Shown piece after piece: positions 17,841 to 26,751 of a DNA stretch of 64,000 bases. The translations under genes and the position numbers were made by a program. Numbering within the stretch: position 1 is the stretch's first letter; each line of letters starts with the position of its first letter. The stretch is taken from NCBI RefSeq assembly GCF_020991125.1, contig NZ_CP087715.1, forward strand, positions 3,277,001-3,341,000, written 5' to 3'. The DNA is from Microbulbifer celer (GTDB lineage: Bacteria; Pseudomonadota; Gammaproteobacteria; Pseudomonadales; Cellvibrionaceae). A model generated the notes under the pieces. It was given only the letters and a program-made list of their open reading frames with translations. It made no database searches and was not told the origin of the DNA.

Positions 17841-18905
17841 GTGGAAATAACAACCGAGATCGAACAGCCGCAACCCTCATCGGAACCGTCCGAGAGCCTG
17901 CCGCACAAGGGCATTCTCGCCGCCGCGGTAGACGCCCATCTGGCCGGTGCGCGCGCCGCCGGCATCGATTGCGATGCCCTGTTGCTGAACGCCGATATAG
18001 AGCCAAAGGCAATGATGCACACCGATGCCCGCATCGGCAGGGAACAGGTGGCGTTGCTGCTGCGGCAACTGTGGGACCGCCTGGGTGACGAATCCGGCGG
18101 CTATCTCGCCCGCCCCTGGCTGCCGGGCACCTTTGCGATGATGGGCCACGCGACTATCAACTGCCCCAACCTGCGCCGGGCCCTGCTCCGCGCCGGGCGC
18201 TTTGTCGCCATGGTCAGCGACGACCTGCAAATCAAACTGGTGGAAGACGGCGAGGAAGCGCGCCTGATCTTCCATCACGGCAACCACAAACAGTTGCCGA
18301 ACCAGAACTTCGTCGAATCTCTCGCGGTAATCTGGCTGCGCTTTTTCAGCTGGCTGATTGACCGCACCATCTTGCTGGAGCGGGTGCACCTGGCTTTCCC
18401 ACAACCGGACTACGACGAGGAATACAACGATATGTTTCCCTGTCGGCACTACTTCCACCAGCAGGAAACCTGCCTGGTATTCAATACCCGCTACCTGTCA
18501 CTGCCACTGGTGCGCGACGCCCAGCAGCTGAGTGAATTCCTGGCCCGCGCGCCGGAGTGCCTGTTAACCCAGTACAAATCCGACAACAGCTTTACCGGCC
18601 GTATTCGTCGCATGTTGCAAAGTCACAACAGTGTGGAAAACCTGTCGCTGGACGATGTGGCCGAGCGACTGTTTACCTCGCCACAAACCCTGCGTCGCCG
18701 CCTCAAAGACGAGGGCAACAGCTGGCAGGACATCAAGGATTCCGTACGCCGGGACATGGCCATGTACCAGCTCAAGCAACAGGAAACCGCGGTGGCGGAA
18801 ATTGCCGAGCGGCTAGGTTTCTCAGAACCCAGTGCCTTCAATCGCGCGTTCAAGAAGTGGACCGGGCTCGCCCCCGGTGCCTACCGAGAGAAATACCGTG
18901 ACTAA
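17841..18905 (+). CDS. AraC family transcriptional regulator
   Basis: A 354-residue regulator. Residues about 30-235 form the arabinose-binding/OruR-like sensing domain, and residues about 255-350 form the double helix-turn-helix of AraC/XylS (LSLDDVAERLFTSPQTLRRRL, then AVAEIAERLGFSEPSAFNRAFKKWTG). The start is probably GTG 17841, because no in-frame ATG occurs until well inside the domain. It diverges from the S8 gene, which it might control. Confidence 0.88.
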   Translation: MEITTEIEQPQPSSEPSESLPHKGILAAAVDAHLAGARAAGIDCDALLLNADIEPKAMMHTDARIGREQVALLLRQLWDRLGDESGGYLARPWLPGTFAMMGHATINCPNLRRALLRAGRFVAMVSDDLQIKLVEDGEEARLIFHHGNHKQLPNQNFVESLAVIWLRFFSWLIDRTILLERVHLAFPQPDYDEEYNDMFPCRHYFHQQETCLVFNTRYLSLPLVRDAQQLSEFLARAPECLLTQYKSDNSFTGRIRRMLQSHNSVENLSLDDVAERLFTSPQTLRRRLKDEGNSWQDIKDSVRRDMAMYQLKQQETAVAEIAERLGFSEPSAFNRAFKKWTGLAPGAYREKYRD

Positions 18906-18926
18906 GACTGGGGCCTGACCAGAAAA

Positions 18927-18956
18927 TAAAAAGCCGCGGGATTATCCGCGGCTTGC
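18927..18956. terminator. Intrinsic terminator between convergent genes
   Basis: The stem aagccgcgg (18931-18939)/ccgcggctt (18946-18954) with a six-base loop is flanked on its left by aaaataaa, giving a T-rich tail on the minus strand. It would end transcription of the DUF937-OmpA gene; the plus-strand side has no T-run. Confidence 0.75.
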
Positions 18957-18977
18957 TGTGGTCTGTGGGCGCAGTAA

Positions 18978-20219
18978 TTACTGCGGGGTGAATTCAGTCA
19001 CTTTCACCACGATGCGACGGTTGTGCTGCTTGCCTTCTTCGGTTTCATTATCTGCAACCGGACTCGCAGACCCCATACCCACGGCGGTCACTCGAGTTTC
19101 ATCAACACCGGCATTGATTAGCATCGCGCGGACTGCTCTGGCGCGCTCTTCTGACAATTGCTGATTCGCCACGGCGTCACCATCGCTATCGGTGTGACCT
19201 TCGATGGCGATTTTCAGGCCCGGATTGTTTTCCATGATCTGGATCAACGCCTGCACATCGGGAATGGATGCACTATTCGGCGTACTGCCATCGGTGGGAA
19301 ACTCAATCGTCAGCGGGAATTCCTGGTTCGGATCGCGCTGGGCATTGGCCAGATAATCGCGGAAATTCTGTGCAAAGTCGCCGCTGGTGGCAGAATCTGG
19401 TGGTGTCGTATCCAAACTACCGGTGGTGTCGTCGGTGGTGCCGGTACCAGCAGGCTGCTCTTCCACAACCACTTCATCCTGCTCCATGACCACACCGCCG
19501 GTCTCGTCTTCCATCTTGTCTTTTTTCGCGCACATATTCAGTGCCCACAGCACACCGAGGGCAATCAACAGTGGCCACAACCATTTACCGAAACCGGATT
19601 TTTTCGCCGGCGGCGGTGTGTGTGCGGCGTGCGGGGTATCCCGCGGGGTAGTTTCCACCACAGTGCGCTCGGCAATTTCATCGAGACTGCCGGCATCCAG
19701 CTCTTTAAGCAGGCCAGACGGAATCTTGTCCTGGATATGGGCCTTCTGTCCCAGCAGCAGTGCCGCCAGGCCGCTCATATTCAGGCCTTTACTTTTTACC
19801 AGCTTACCCACCAGCGACATGATCACCGGCGCCGCAGTGCGCAACAGGCTGCCGCCTTTGGCGCCGTCCAGGCCAAGAGAGGACGACAGTACATTGATCA
19901 CGCCATCTTTGTGGTTGCCCAGAATATTATCCAGCAGATTGCCGCCGGTATCCTGCAGGCTTTTCATCTTGTTGGTGTCGCTAAAGATATCGCTCGGAGA
20001 TGAGAGATCCATCGAGGTCGCATTGGTCGCCATATTCAATAGCGCTCCCAATCCACTCTCGCTGCCGGCTTTGTTCAGCATACCGGCGAGTACCGATGCC
20101 GCCCCGGTCGAGAAAGCCGATTGGGTCTGCCCCTCGGACAGCCCCAGCGCCTTACCCAGTGCACCCAGGCCGGAAGAGCCCAGATGGCTGATCGCCATAT
20201 CCAGTAAATTCTCTGACAT
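18978..20219 (-). CDS. DUF937-OmpA fusion membrane protein
   Basis: A 413-residue protein. The N-terminal 170 residues are a Gly/Leu/Ser-rich DUF937-like helical repeat domain (GLGALGKALGLSEGQTQ). One membrane segment follows (WLWPLLIALGVLWALNMC, about 213-230), then an acidic Thr/Pro linker and an OmpA C-terminal peptidoglycan-binding domain (about 300-410) with IEGHTDSDGDAVANQQLSEERARAV and NRRIVV. The topology puts DUF937 in the cytoplasm and OmpA in the periplasm, linking cytoplasm to cell wall. Function is unknown. Confidence 0.88.
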   Translation of the reverse strand: MSENLLDMAISHLGSSGLGALGKALGLSEGQTQSAFSTGAASVLAGMLNKAGSESGLGALLNMATNATSMDLSSPSDIFSDTNKMKSLQDTGGNLLDNILGNHKDGVINVLSSSLGLDGAKGGSLLRTAAPVIMSLVGKLVKSKGLNMSGLAALLLGQKAHIQDKIPSGLLKELDAGSLDEIAERTVVETTPRDTPHAAHTPPPAKKSGFGKWLWPLLIALGVLWALNMCAKKDKMEDETGGVVMEQDEVVVEEQPAGTGTTDDTTGSLDTTPPDSATSGDFAQNFRDYLANAQRDPNQEFPLTIEFPTDGSTPNSASIPDVQALIQIMENNPGLKIAIEGHTDSDGDAVANQQLSEERARAVRAMLINAGVDETRVTAVGMGSASPVADNETEEGKQHNRRIVVKVTEFTPQ

Positions 20220-20483
20220 TTGCGTACCTCGTGCATTCGGTCAGTGGGATCACTTACCTCAGTGTACGGCACAAAAATCTACATATTAGTTCGATTGAGA
20301 ATAAGCATCCCTCCATACATCAAGAAACTGAATTCATCGGCTCATAGGACTGGCGCCAAATGACATTCCATCTTCCCGCCATTGCGCTAATTTAAAGGGT
20401 GACCGGCACGCCGTTCATATGGCGACTCAGGTGACACTCCTATTGCCGCCATCGATCAACAATAACGTCAGCAAGAGAACCCC

Positions 20484-21629
20484 ATGATCCCGAGAACTGT
20501 GTACTCCAGCGAGCACGAACAATTCCGCGACAGCGTGCGTAAATTCCTCGAACAGGAGGCCGCTCCCTACCACCACCAGTGGGAAAAAGACGGGCAGGTC
20601 GACCGCGAGCTGTGGCGCAAGGCCGGTGCCATGGGCTTTCTGTGTCCGCAGGTAGCCGAAGCCTACGGTGGCCTGGAACTGGATTTTGGCTACAACGCCA
20701 TTGTGGATGAGGAAATCTCCCGCCTCGGGCTTACGGGTATCGGCTGGGGCCTGCACTCGGATATCGCCGTCCCCTACATCGCCAATTACGCCACCGAAGA
20801 ACAAAAGCAGAAATATCTACCGGGCTGTATCAGCGGCGACATCGTCACCGCCATTGCCATGACCGAACCCGGCGCCGGCTCAGACCTGCAGGGCGTGCGC
20901 ACCACCGCGATCAAAAATGGCGACCACTACGTACTGAACGGCTCCAAAACCTTTATCACCAACGGTCAGCACGCCGACCTGGTGGTCGTGGTCGCAAAAA
21001 CCGATCCCGCCGCCGGCGCTGCCGGCGTCAGCCTGTTCCTGGTGGACGCAGATCTGCCCGGGTTCAAAAAGGGCACCAATCTGGAAAAGGTGGGCATGAA
21101 AGCCCAGGACACTTCCGAGCTGTTTTTCGATGACGTGAAAGTGCCAGCAGAAAATCTGCTGGGCGGCGAGGGCCAGGGCTTTATCTACCTGATGCAGGAA
21201 CTGCCGCAGGAGCGACTCAGCGTCGCGGTCAATGCCATTGCCAACTGCGAGGCGGCCATCGGTTGGACCATCGATTACGTCAAAGACCGCAAAGCCTTCG
21301 GCAAACCCATCGCCGCCTTTCAGAACACCCAGTTCAAACTGGCAGAACTGGACAGCGAGCTCACCGCGCTGCGCGTATTTATCGATAAATGCCTGGAGCT
21401 GCACTATGAAGAAAAGCTCGACGTCGCCACTGCGGCCAAAGCCAAACTGCTGGCTACTGACTTTCAGTGCAAACTGCTGGACGAATGCATGCAGCTGCAC
21501 GGCGGCTTCGGCTATATGTGGGAATACCCCATTGCGCGGGCCTGGGCGGATGCTCGGGTGCAGCGGATTTATGCGGGCACCAACGAGATCATGAAGCTGA
21601 TCATCTCGCGGGAGCTGCTGAAGGAGTAA
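20484..21629 (+). CDS. Acyl-CoA dehydrogenase
   Basis: A 381-residue flavoenzyme of fatty-acid or branched-chain acyl-CoA oxidation. The ACAD signatures AMTEPGAGSDLQG and QLHGGFGYMWEYPIARAWADAR are present. The MCAD-type catalytic Glu position reads IYAGTNEI (Ala). A Glu in PQERLSVAVNA matches the isovaleryl/long-chain type location, so the enzyme is probably of that subtype and active. The ATG has aagagaa upstream. Confidence 0.92.
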   Translation: MIPRTVYSSEHEQFRDSVRKFLEQEAAPYHHQWEKDGQVDRELWRKAGAMGFLCPQVAEAYGGLELDFGYNAIVDEEISRLGLTGIGWGLHSDIAVPYIANYATEEQKQKYLPGCISGDIVTAIAMTEPGAGSDLQGVRTTAIKNGDHYVLNGSKTFITNGQHADLVVVVAKTDPAAGAAGVSLFLVDADLPGFKKGTNLEKVGMKAQDTSELFFDDVKVPAENLLGGEGQGFIYLMQELPQERLSVAVNAIANCEAAIGWTIDYVKDRKAFGKPIAAFQNTQFKLAELDSELTALRVFIDKCLELHYEEKLDVATAAKAKLLATDFQCKLLDECMQLHGGFGYMWEYPIARAWADARVQRIYAGTNEIMKLIISRELLKE

Positions 21630-21924
21630 CAATCGGTTCGGGCACACGAGGGGTATTTGCACCGCTCACTGCGTTCGGCTAAGCTGCCAACATTCTCACC
21701 CACGCAAAGGATCCACTACGCCAATGAAGTAAGCCCTGCACCACACCGGAACACCAATGGCTCCAAAGTCGGAGCTGATTTATTCCTGTGGCAGGCGGCG
21801 TATGGCGGATCTCTACTTTTCTCCAGCATGACCATCCGGACAGCAACTACCCGCAGCGATTGCTGACGGTTGTCACCAACTCCTCTCTCCGTCCCGCTGC
21901 CCGCTCCGAACCCCGGAGGGGCTT

Positions 21925-23481
21925 ATGACAAACATTTGCGCGGTTTCCCGTATCTTTTTCACACTGGACGGGAACCCCATTCTCCAAAACCTGAGCATCA
22001 ATCTACCCGCCGGTATCAGTGGCCTGGTAGCCCCAAATGGACGTGGAAAGTCCGTTCTAATGCAACTGCTAGCAGGTCGCCGGCGACCGGATAGCGGCAA
22101 CGTACACTGGCACGCGCCTTACTATCACGTGGACCAACTGGCTCGACTACGGGTTTCCAGAGTGGTGGACGCCCTCGATGACAACGGTCTATTCGACCGC
22201 TTTCAACGCATCGATCAGGGGGTGGGAAGTGCGGTGGACCTGAACGCAGTTGCGGACTCTTGGCACCTTCCCATAACCTGGCAACAACAGTTGGAATGCG
22301 CTGGCCTGTACTGTGCGATGGAAACGCCCACTACACAACTCAGCGGCGGAGAACGTACTCGATTGGCACTCGCAGCAGCCTTTATGCATCGGGACCACTA
22401 CCTGCTATTGGACGAGCCCAGTAACCACCTGGACCGGCAGGGTCGCAAATGGCTACAGGATAAATTGCTAACTCACCCAGGCGGCGCGCTCGTCGCCAGT
22501 CACGACCGTGAACTGCTTGGTTACGTGGACAACCTGATTGAGCTCGGGGAAGATGGACTCCATCTGTATGGCGGAAACTACAGCTTTTATCACCGCGTAC
22601 GCAGCGCGGAATTGGCGAGCCGTGAACAGCGCATTGATAACACCCGCAAGGAGATACGCAAGGCCGAACTGCAACGGGTCAAATCCCTACAACGCGCTGC
22701 ACAACGCGAACGGCAAGGTGAAAAACAGCGAGGATCACAGAGCAAGCTGTTGCTGGATGCGAGAAAAGAGCGCGCCAGTCAAAGTCTGAGCAAACTCAAG
22801 CAGCGCTCCGCGCAACGCGAGGTACGGCTCCAGCAGCAGTATCGCGAAGAGAAAGCACAATTGGAGCGTCAGCGAATCCAGCGTCTCGCGATCACTCAAC
22901 ATGGCCTGCGCGGAGGACTGCGCCTGCACCTGGAAAATCTAATCCTACCCTACGGCCAAACCGAGCCAATCTCACTTACCCTGCATAGCGGCGCGCGCTG
23001 GCATATCACCGGAGTCAATGGCAGCGGCAAATCGACCCTGCTTAAAGTCATCCGTGGTGCGCTGCAACCGGCCGCTGGAAAGTGCGAGCGCCACGGCAGT
23101 TGTGTGTATCTGGATCAGGACTTCAGTTTCTTGAACGGTGCACACTCCCCATTGGAAAACCTGCAACGACTACACCCAGACAAAGACAGTACCTACTGGC
23201 GCACCGCACTCGCCAGTGCGCGGTTGCGCGGTGACCTGGCGCTGAAACCGGTCAACACCCTTAGCGGAGGCGAACGCCTCAAAGTGGCACTGCTGGCAAT
23301 CACTCGCGGCAGCCACGCCCCGGATCTATTATTGCTCGACGAGCCAGACAATCACCTTGACCTTGACTCCCGTCAACTATTGCAGAATGCATTACGGGAA
23401 TTCCCGGGTACTTTTATGCTGGTCTCTCACGACCCAGTTTTTGTGGAATCGGTTGGGGTCAACGGCGAGCTGTCTCTGTAA
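21925..23481 (+). CDS. Divergent ABC-F type ATPase
   Basis: A 518-residue soluble protein with two ABC cassettes and no membrane domain. Cassette 1 has a Walker A reading APNGRGKSV (family GxNGxGKST), signature LSGGERTRLALA and Walker B YLLLDEPSNHLD. Cassette 2 has GVNGSGKSTLL, LSGGERLKVALL and LLLLDEPDNHLD. An Arg/Gln-rich coiled linker (about 230-325) separates them. ABC-F proteins act on ribosomes in translation or antibiotic protection. Codon choice looks less GC-biased than in its neighbours, which may mean it was acquired. Confidence 0.85.
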   Translation: MTNICAVSRIFFTLDGNPILQNLSINLPAGISGLVAPNGRGKSVLMQLLAGRRRPDSGNVHWHAPYYHVDQLARLRVSRVVDALDDNGLFDRFQRIDQGVGSAVDLNAVADSWHLPITWQQQLECAGLYCAMETPTTQLSGGERTRLALAAAFMHRDHYLLLDEPSNHLDRQGRKWLQDKLLTHPGGALVASHDRELLGYVDNLIELGEDGLHLYGGNYSFYHRVRSAELASREQRIDNTRKEIRKAELQRVKSLQRAAQRERQGEKQRGSQSKLLLDARKERASQSLSKLKQRSAQREVRLQQQYREEKAQLERQRIQRLAITQHGLRGGLRLHLENLILPYGQTEPISLTLHSGARWHITGVNGSGKSTLLKVIRGALQPAAGKCERHGSCVYLDQDFSFLNGAHSPLENLQRLHPDKDSTYWRTALASARLRGDLALKPVNTLSGGERLKVALLAITRGSHAPDLLLLDEPDNHLDLDSRQLLQNALREFPGTFMLVSHDPVFVESVGVNGELSL

Positions 23482-23581
23482 TTATTCTCGACCCGGATAA
23501 TTTCCAGTCACCGTGTATATAATACCGAGCTTAAAAACTCGACCAATTGTGCCGCCGCTGGCACATCAGGACACTCAACGC

Positions 23582-23824
23582 ATGCAAGACTCCCAGCCCA
23601 ACAATCCGCTCCACGGCATCAAGCTCGCCACCATCGTGGAAGAACTGGAAGCGCACTACGGCTGGGATGGACTGGCGGAGCGGATCGATATCAACTGCTT
23701 CAAGAAAGACCCGTCGATCAAATCCAGCCTCAAGTTCCTGCGCAAGACACCCTGGGCGCGCGACAAGGTGGAAGCCTTGTATGTTGCCACTTTCGCCAGC
23801 AATAACCCCTGGGTAAAGCCCTGA
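23582..23824 (+). CDS. VF530 family DNA-binding-like protein (DUF2132)
   Basis: An 80-residue protein matching the VF530/DUF2132 family almost end to end: [22 protein letters not shown], then [26 protein letters not shown]. The structure of a member resembles DNA-binding folds, but its function is unproven. ATG 23582 gives the family length; the upstream ATG at 23513 adds an unconserved extension. Confidence 0.88.
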   Translation: MQDSQPNNPLHGIKLATIVEELEAHYGWDGLAERIDINCFKKDPSIKSSLKFLRKTPWARDKVEALYVATFASNNPWVKP

Positions 23825-23977
23825 GCACAGACCGCGAACTGTCATCAGCCAGACTACACAGTTCCGTCGCCGCACCACCAAAACGTTGACCCATTCACTG
23901 TCCGTTCAGACCGCCCCTGCTAGTATCCACGCCATCAGTCCAACACCGAACAATCAAGAAAAGGTGGATACCCGGCC

Positions 23978-24712
23978 ATGAAATATTTGACCACCGCGCT
24001 CGTCGCGCTACTGTGCGGCAGCCTCTCCTCCAGCCTGTTTGCCGAACCGCCCGAGGGCCGCGGCTGGAAAAAGCACCAGAAACATCAGCACCACGAGCGC
24101 AAGGAAGAATACTGGGACGGCAACTGCAAGGTAGAGCGCAAGTGGAAGCGCAATGGCGACTACGAAGAGGAGCGCAAGTGTAAGGCCCGCCGCGACTACG
24201 GCAGCCATCACCACAATGACCACGGCTCCCGCGTGGTCGTTCTGCCGCCCTGGTTCGACCAGCGGGCACAGGAACCCGAATACCGCCCCGAGTGGCAACC
24301 GGCCCCACAGACCACCAGTACCCGCTGCAATAGCGAACAGGTCGGGAATGTACTGGGTGGCCTGATTGGCGGCGTGATCGGGCATCAGATTGGCGATGGC
24401 CGCGGCAACACTGCAGCCACCATCGGCGGTGCCATTGCCGGGGTGTTGGTCGGCGGCAAGATCGGCCGGCAGATGGACCAGCGCAACCAGGCCTGTGTAG
24501 GCCAGGCGCTGGAGTTCGCCCCGGAAGGCCAGCGTATTACCTGGCAGAACCAGGGCACCGGCATGAATTACGCAGTCACTCCCGGCGCTTTTGAGCAGCG
24601 CGGCGACCAGTACTGCCGCTCCTTTGTGACCGAGATTCTGGGTAACAACAGCCAGCGTACCCAGGACGTGGCCTGTCGCCGCCAGGACGGTACCTGGGTG
24701 CCTCAACGGTGA
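23978..24712 (+). CDS. Glycine-zipper 2TM envelope protein
   Basis: A 244-residue exported protein. A signal peptide (to about residue 22, SLFAEPPE) is followed by a His/Lys/Glu-rich region, then a glycine-zipper 2TM segment (VLGGLIGGVIGHQIG…GGAIAGVLVGGKIG, about 127-165), and a C-terminal domain with four cysteines. The family includes the rickettsial 17-kDa antigen and other outer-membrane proteins. The His-rich stretch could bind metal. The gene is monocistronic and precedes the first mobile element. Confidence 0.82.
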   Translation: MKYLTTALVALLCGSLSSSLFAEPPEGRGWKKHQKHQHHERKEEYWDGNCKVERKWKRNGDYEEERKCKARRDYGSHHHNDHGSRVVVLPPWFDQRAQEPEYRPEWQPAPQTTSTRCNSEQVGNVLGGLIGGVIGHQIGDGRGNTAATIGGAIAGVLVGGKIGRQMDQRNQACVGQALEFAPEGQRITWQNQGTGMNYAVTPGAFEQRGDQYCRSFVTEILGNNSQRTQDVACRRQDGTWVPQR

Positions 24713-24752
24713 TACCCGCAACAGCTGCCGGCAAAAACGGGAATAGGCGGGG

Positions 24753-25022
24753 CTAGTGTGGTGTAACGAACTAATTGTGCTTATCAGCGGGCCGCTAAGC
24801 GGCCAGATGTAAGGCGCACTTGCGCTGGCGTAGTCATTCTACATCAAGCAAGTGCAACGCAGCAGATGGCTGCTTAGCGGCCCGCCCGAAGGGAGCCCCC
24901 CAAATCGCCCACAGCTGCGTTGCCGCTCTTGGAAAGGGCCCGCCATTCCCTGCGAGCGGCGCCTTACTGTGAACAATTTGGGGGGCTCTGATATGCACAA
25001 TTAGTTCGTTACACCACACTAG
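24753..25022. mobile_element. MITE-like element, copy 1 (270 bp, IS630/Tc1-type target)
   Basis: A non-coding 270-base element with 28-base perfect terminal inverted repeats (gtgtggtgtaacgaactaat… at the left end), continuing as an imperfect repeat for about seven more bases. Both ends abut CTAG, fitting insertion into C-TA-G with TA duplication, the known IS630 preference. Inside are two large hairpins: arms at 24787-24800/24872-24885, and a 13-base perfect pair at 24893-24905/24976-24988. The same element occurs inverted at 45999-46268, differing at about five positions, all transitions by eye. No transposase is encoded. Confidence 0.88.
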
Positions 25023-25076
25023 GAAGTCCGGCCCGAATTGGGCGAATGCACTTCTTGTTGTTGGTATGGCACAATC

Positions 25077-25132
25077 GTCTTCCGCGTGACACAGATCACA
25101 CTAGTGATCTCACAACAATAAACACGGAAGAC
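25077..25132 (+). promoter_or_regulatory. CRP-like operator nested in an inverted-repeat leader
   Basis: cGTGAcacagaTCACA (25085-25100) has the CRP/Vfr half-site pattern GTGA-N6-TCAC. A second inverted repeat overlaps it (agatcac 25093-25099, gtgatct 25104-25110). Outer arms gtcttccg (25077-25084) and cggaagac (25125-25132) flank the whole, and the right arm contains the ggaag ribosome site of the next gene. No clear -35/-10 pair could be fixed. Confidence 0.5.
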
Positions 25133-25136
25133 TCCC

Positions 25137-25544
25137 ATGTCATGGACCAAATCCAACATGGCTGCCGGTGCTGCCTGGGGCATTCTGGCACATCAGGAAG
25201 TGGCGCAAATCAATCCTGAGCTCACGCCCTTTGCCGACGCCGGCAGCTATTCCCTGGCAATGCTGCGCTACTACAACCCCCAGGCCTCAGCGGAACATCG
25301 GGAAATCAAGGCAATAACCCTCACCGATAAATTTACCGCTTATCTGTTTCACTTTTACCGCCCCGCCATCGAAAACCTTTCCACAGAGGAAGATCGCACG
25401 CTGCGCCTGAAAAAGCTGGAAGAGAAACTGATAGCGCTTTTCAAAGCGCCGGAAGGTAAAACCCTGGACGATCTGGCGCAACTGCTGGACGCGCAGCTGA
25501 TGTTTGCCGATGAGGTGCAAGATGGAGTGGAAAACGCGGTATGA
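25137..25544 (+). CDS. Unrecognised cytoplasmic protein
   Basis: A 135-residue acidic helical protein with no signal peptide and no family I recognise. ggaag lies six bases before the ATG. The C-terminal half has a charged helix (EDRTLRLKKLEEKLIAL). Its stop overlaps the next start by four bases (ATGA), so the two proteins are probably made together. A CRP-like operator precedes it. Confidence 0.7.
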   Translation: MSWTKSNMAAGAAWGILAHQEVAQINPELTPFADAGSYSLAMLRYYNPQASAEHREIKAITLTDKFTAYLFHFYRPAIENLSTEEDRTLRLKKLEEKLIALFKAPEGKTLDDLAQLLDAQLMFADEVQDGVENAV

Positions 25545-26497
25545 AGACAAAACTGATCCCCACAGGCCTGTGTACAATCGCCCTGCTCTGCGCAGCAGAA
25601 GCCAGTGCCGACAGCGCCCTCAAGCACTCCATCAAACTGGTATCCATGACCTCCAGCGAGAGCGAGCGCACCGGGCTCGGCGTGCAGTTTGATTTCAAGG
25701 ATATCGAGCTGGGGGTTGTAAACTTCAATGCCCGCGGCACCTACGCCTTCGACGACGAAATCCGCTCTCAGGACCTGATGCATTTCGGCCTGAATACCGA
25801 ACTGGTGACCATCGGCGATTGCTACGAGCCCCCGCTGGATGACGACGGCGGGCCCATCGCGGTGGAACCCGGCACCGTGCCGGGCGCCGCAACAGACACC
25901 CCCCTGCCAAGCAACTGCCCCTTCGGCAGCTGGCAGTTGAAATCCGAGCTGAGCTACGAGACCGACCAGGATTTCTCCAACCAAAATACCGTTGCGGGCC
26001 TGACCGCCGCCTGGGCGATGCCATCGGCACACGAGAGCCATGTATTCCGACAGTTCTACTCCCTGCTGGATTTTGTTCCAAGTGTCATTCGCGCCACCAC
26101 CGGCCGCCCGGGCAGTGACGACCTGCTGCTTGAAGAACCGGTCGTATCCTTCACCGCGGGGCAAGTGGACCCGCAGAAAGACACGGTGCGCGAACAGCTG
26201 CTGGGCAAACTGGACAGCTACTACCGCAGCGCTGCAGAGATATCCCTCACCACGCCGGTGGCGCAATTCGACGGCAAGGATGTGATCCTCGCTTACGACT
26301 ATCGCTACTTCCGGGAAATTGATCCCGAGGCGGCCATCGAAGACGCGAACCTGCACCGCAGCCGCCTGTCGCAGTTCTCCCTGCGCATGCCCAACGACAG
26401 CAAACGCGGTTACGCCTTTGTGGGGTACTCCTCCGGGCGACTGCCGTTTGGTGTCGATGACGAGATATTGCAACTCGGTTGGAACTACCAGCTCTAG
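25541..26497 (+). CDS. Predicted outer-membrane or periplasmic protein, unknown family
   Basis: A 318-residue protein with a signal peptide (to about residue 23, SADSA). The body has many alternating short strands, aromatic residues and a terminal strand LQLGWNYQL ending in Leu. This is consistent with a small beta-barrel or an all-beta periplasmic protein. It overlaps the upstream gene by four bases. An intrinsic terminator follows. The family is not recognised. Confidence 0.72.
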   Translation: MKTKLIPTGLCTIALLCAAEASADSALKHSIKLVSMTSSESERTGLGVQFDFKDIELGVVNFNARGTYAFDDEIRSQDLMHFGLNTELVTIGDCYEPPLDDDGGPIAVEPGTVPGAATDTPLPSNCPFGSWQLKSELSYETDQDFSNQNTVAGLTAAWAMPSAHESHVFRQFYSLLDFVPSVIRATTGRPGSDDLLLEEPVVSFTAGQVDPQKDTVREQLLGKLDSYYRSAAEISLTTPVAQFDGKDVILAYDYRYFREIDPEAAIEDANLHRSRLSQFSLRMPNDSKRGYAFVGYSSGRLPFGVDDEILQLGWNYQL

Positions 26498-26510
26498 CGA
26501 GCTGCCAGTA

Positions 26511-26540
26511 AAAAACGGGCGCAGCGGCGCCCGTTCTTGT
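26511..26540. terminator. Intrinsic terminator of the orphan two-gene operon
   Basis: The 8-bp GC stem acgggcgc (26515-26522)/gcgcccgt (26527-26534) with a four-base loop is preceded by aaaa and followed by tcttgtat. Confidence 0.75.
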
Positions 26541-26751
26541 ATATCCCTCTTATATTAACCCGCCACACTACCCCCGGTCAGCGCCGCCAAAAGATGACCG
26601 ATATCCCAAACACACCAAAAACTTCTCTACTGTCGCCTTAGGTCATGCGCGTTGTGGAGAATTGTGCACAATGCGCCGCTTCGATCACCCGTAGAATCGG
26701 CGCACTCTCATAAAAATGAACCTGAATGTGAAGTTTCAATCAAGGAACACC

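Noticed and set aside
24834-25019. 61-residue frame within MITE copy 1
   Set aside because: It is repeated in copy 2 as part of a longer frame; it comes from the repeat and lacks features of a real protein.
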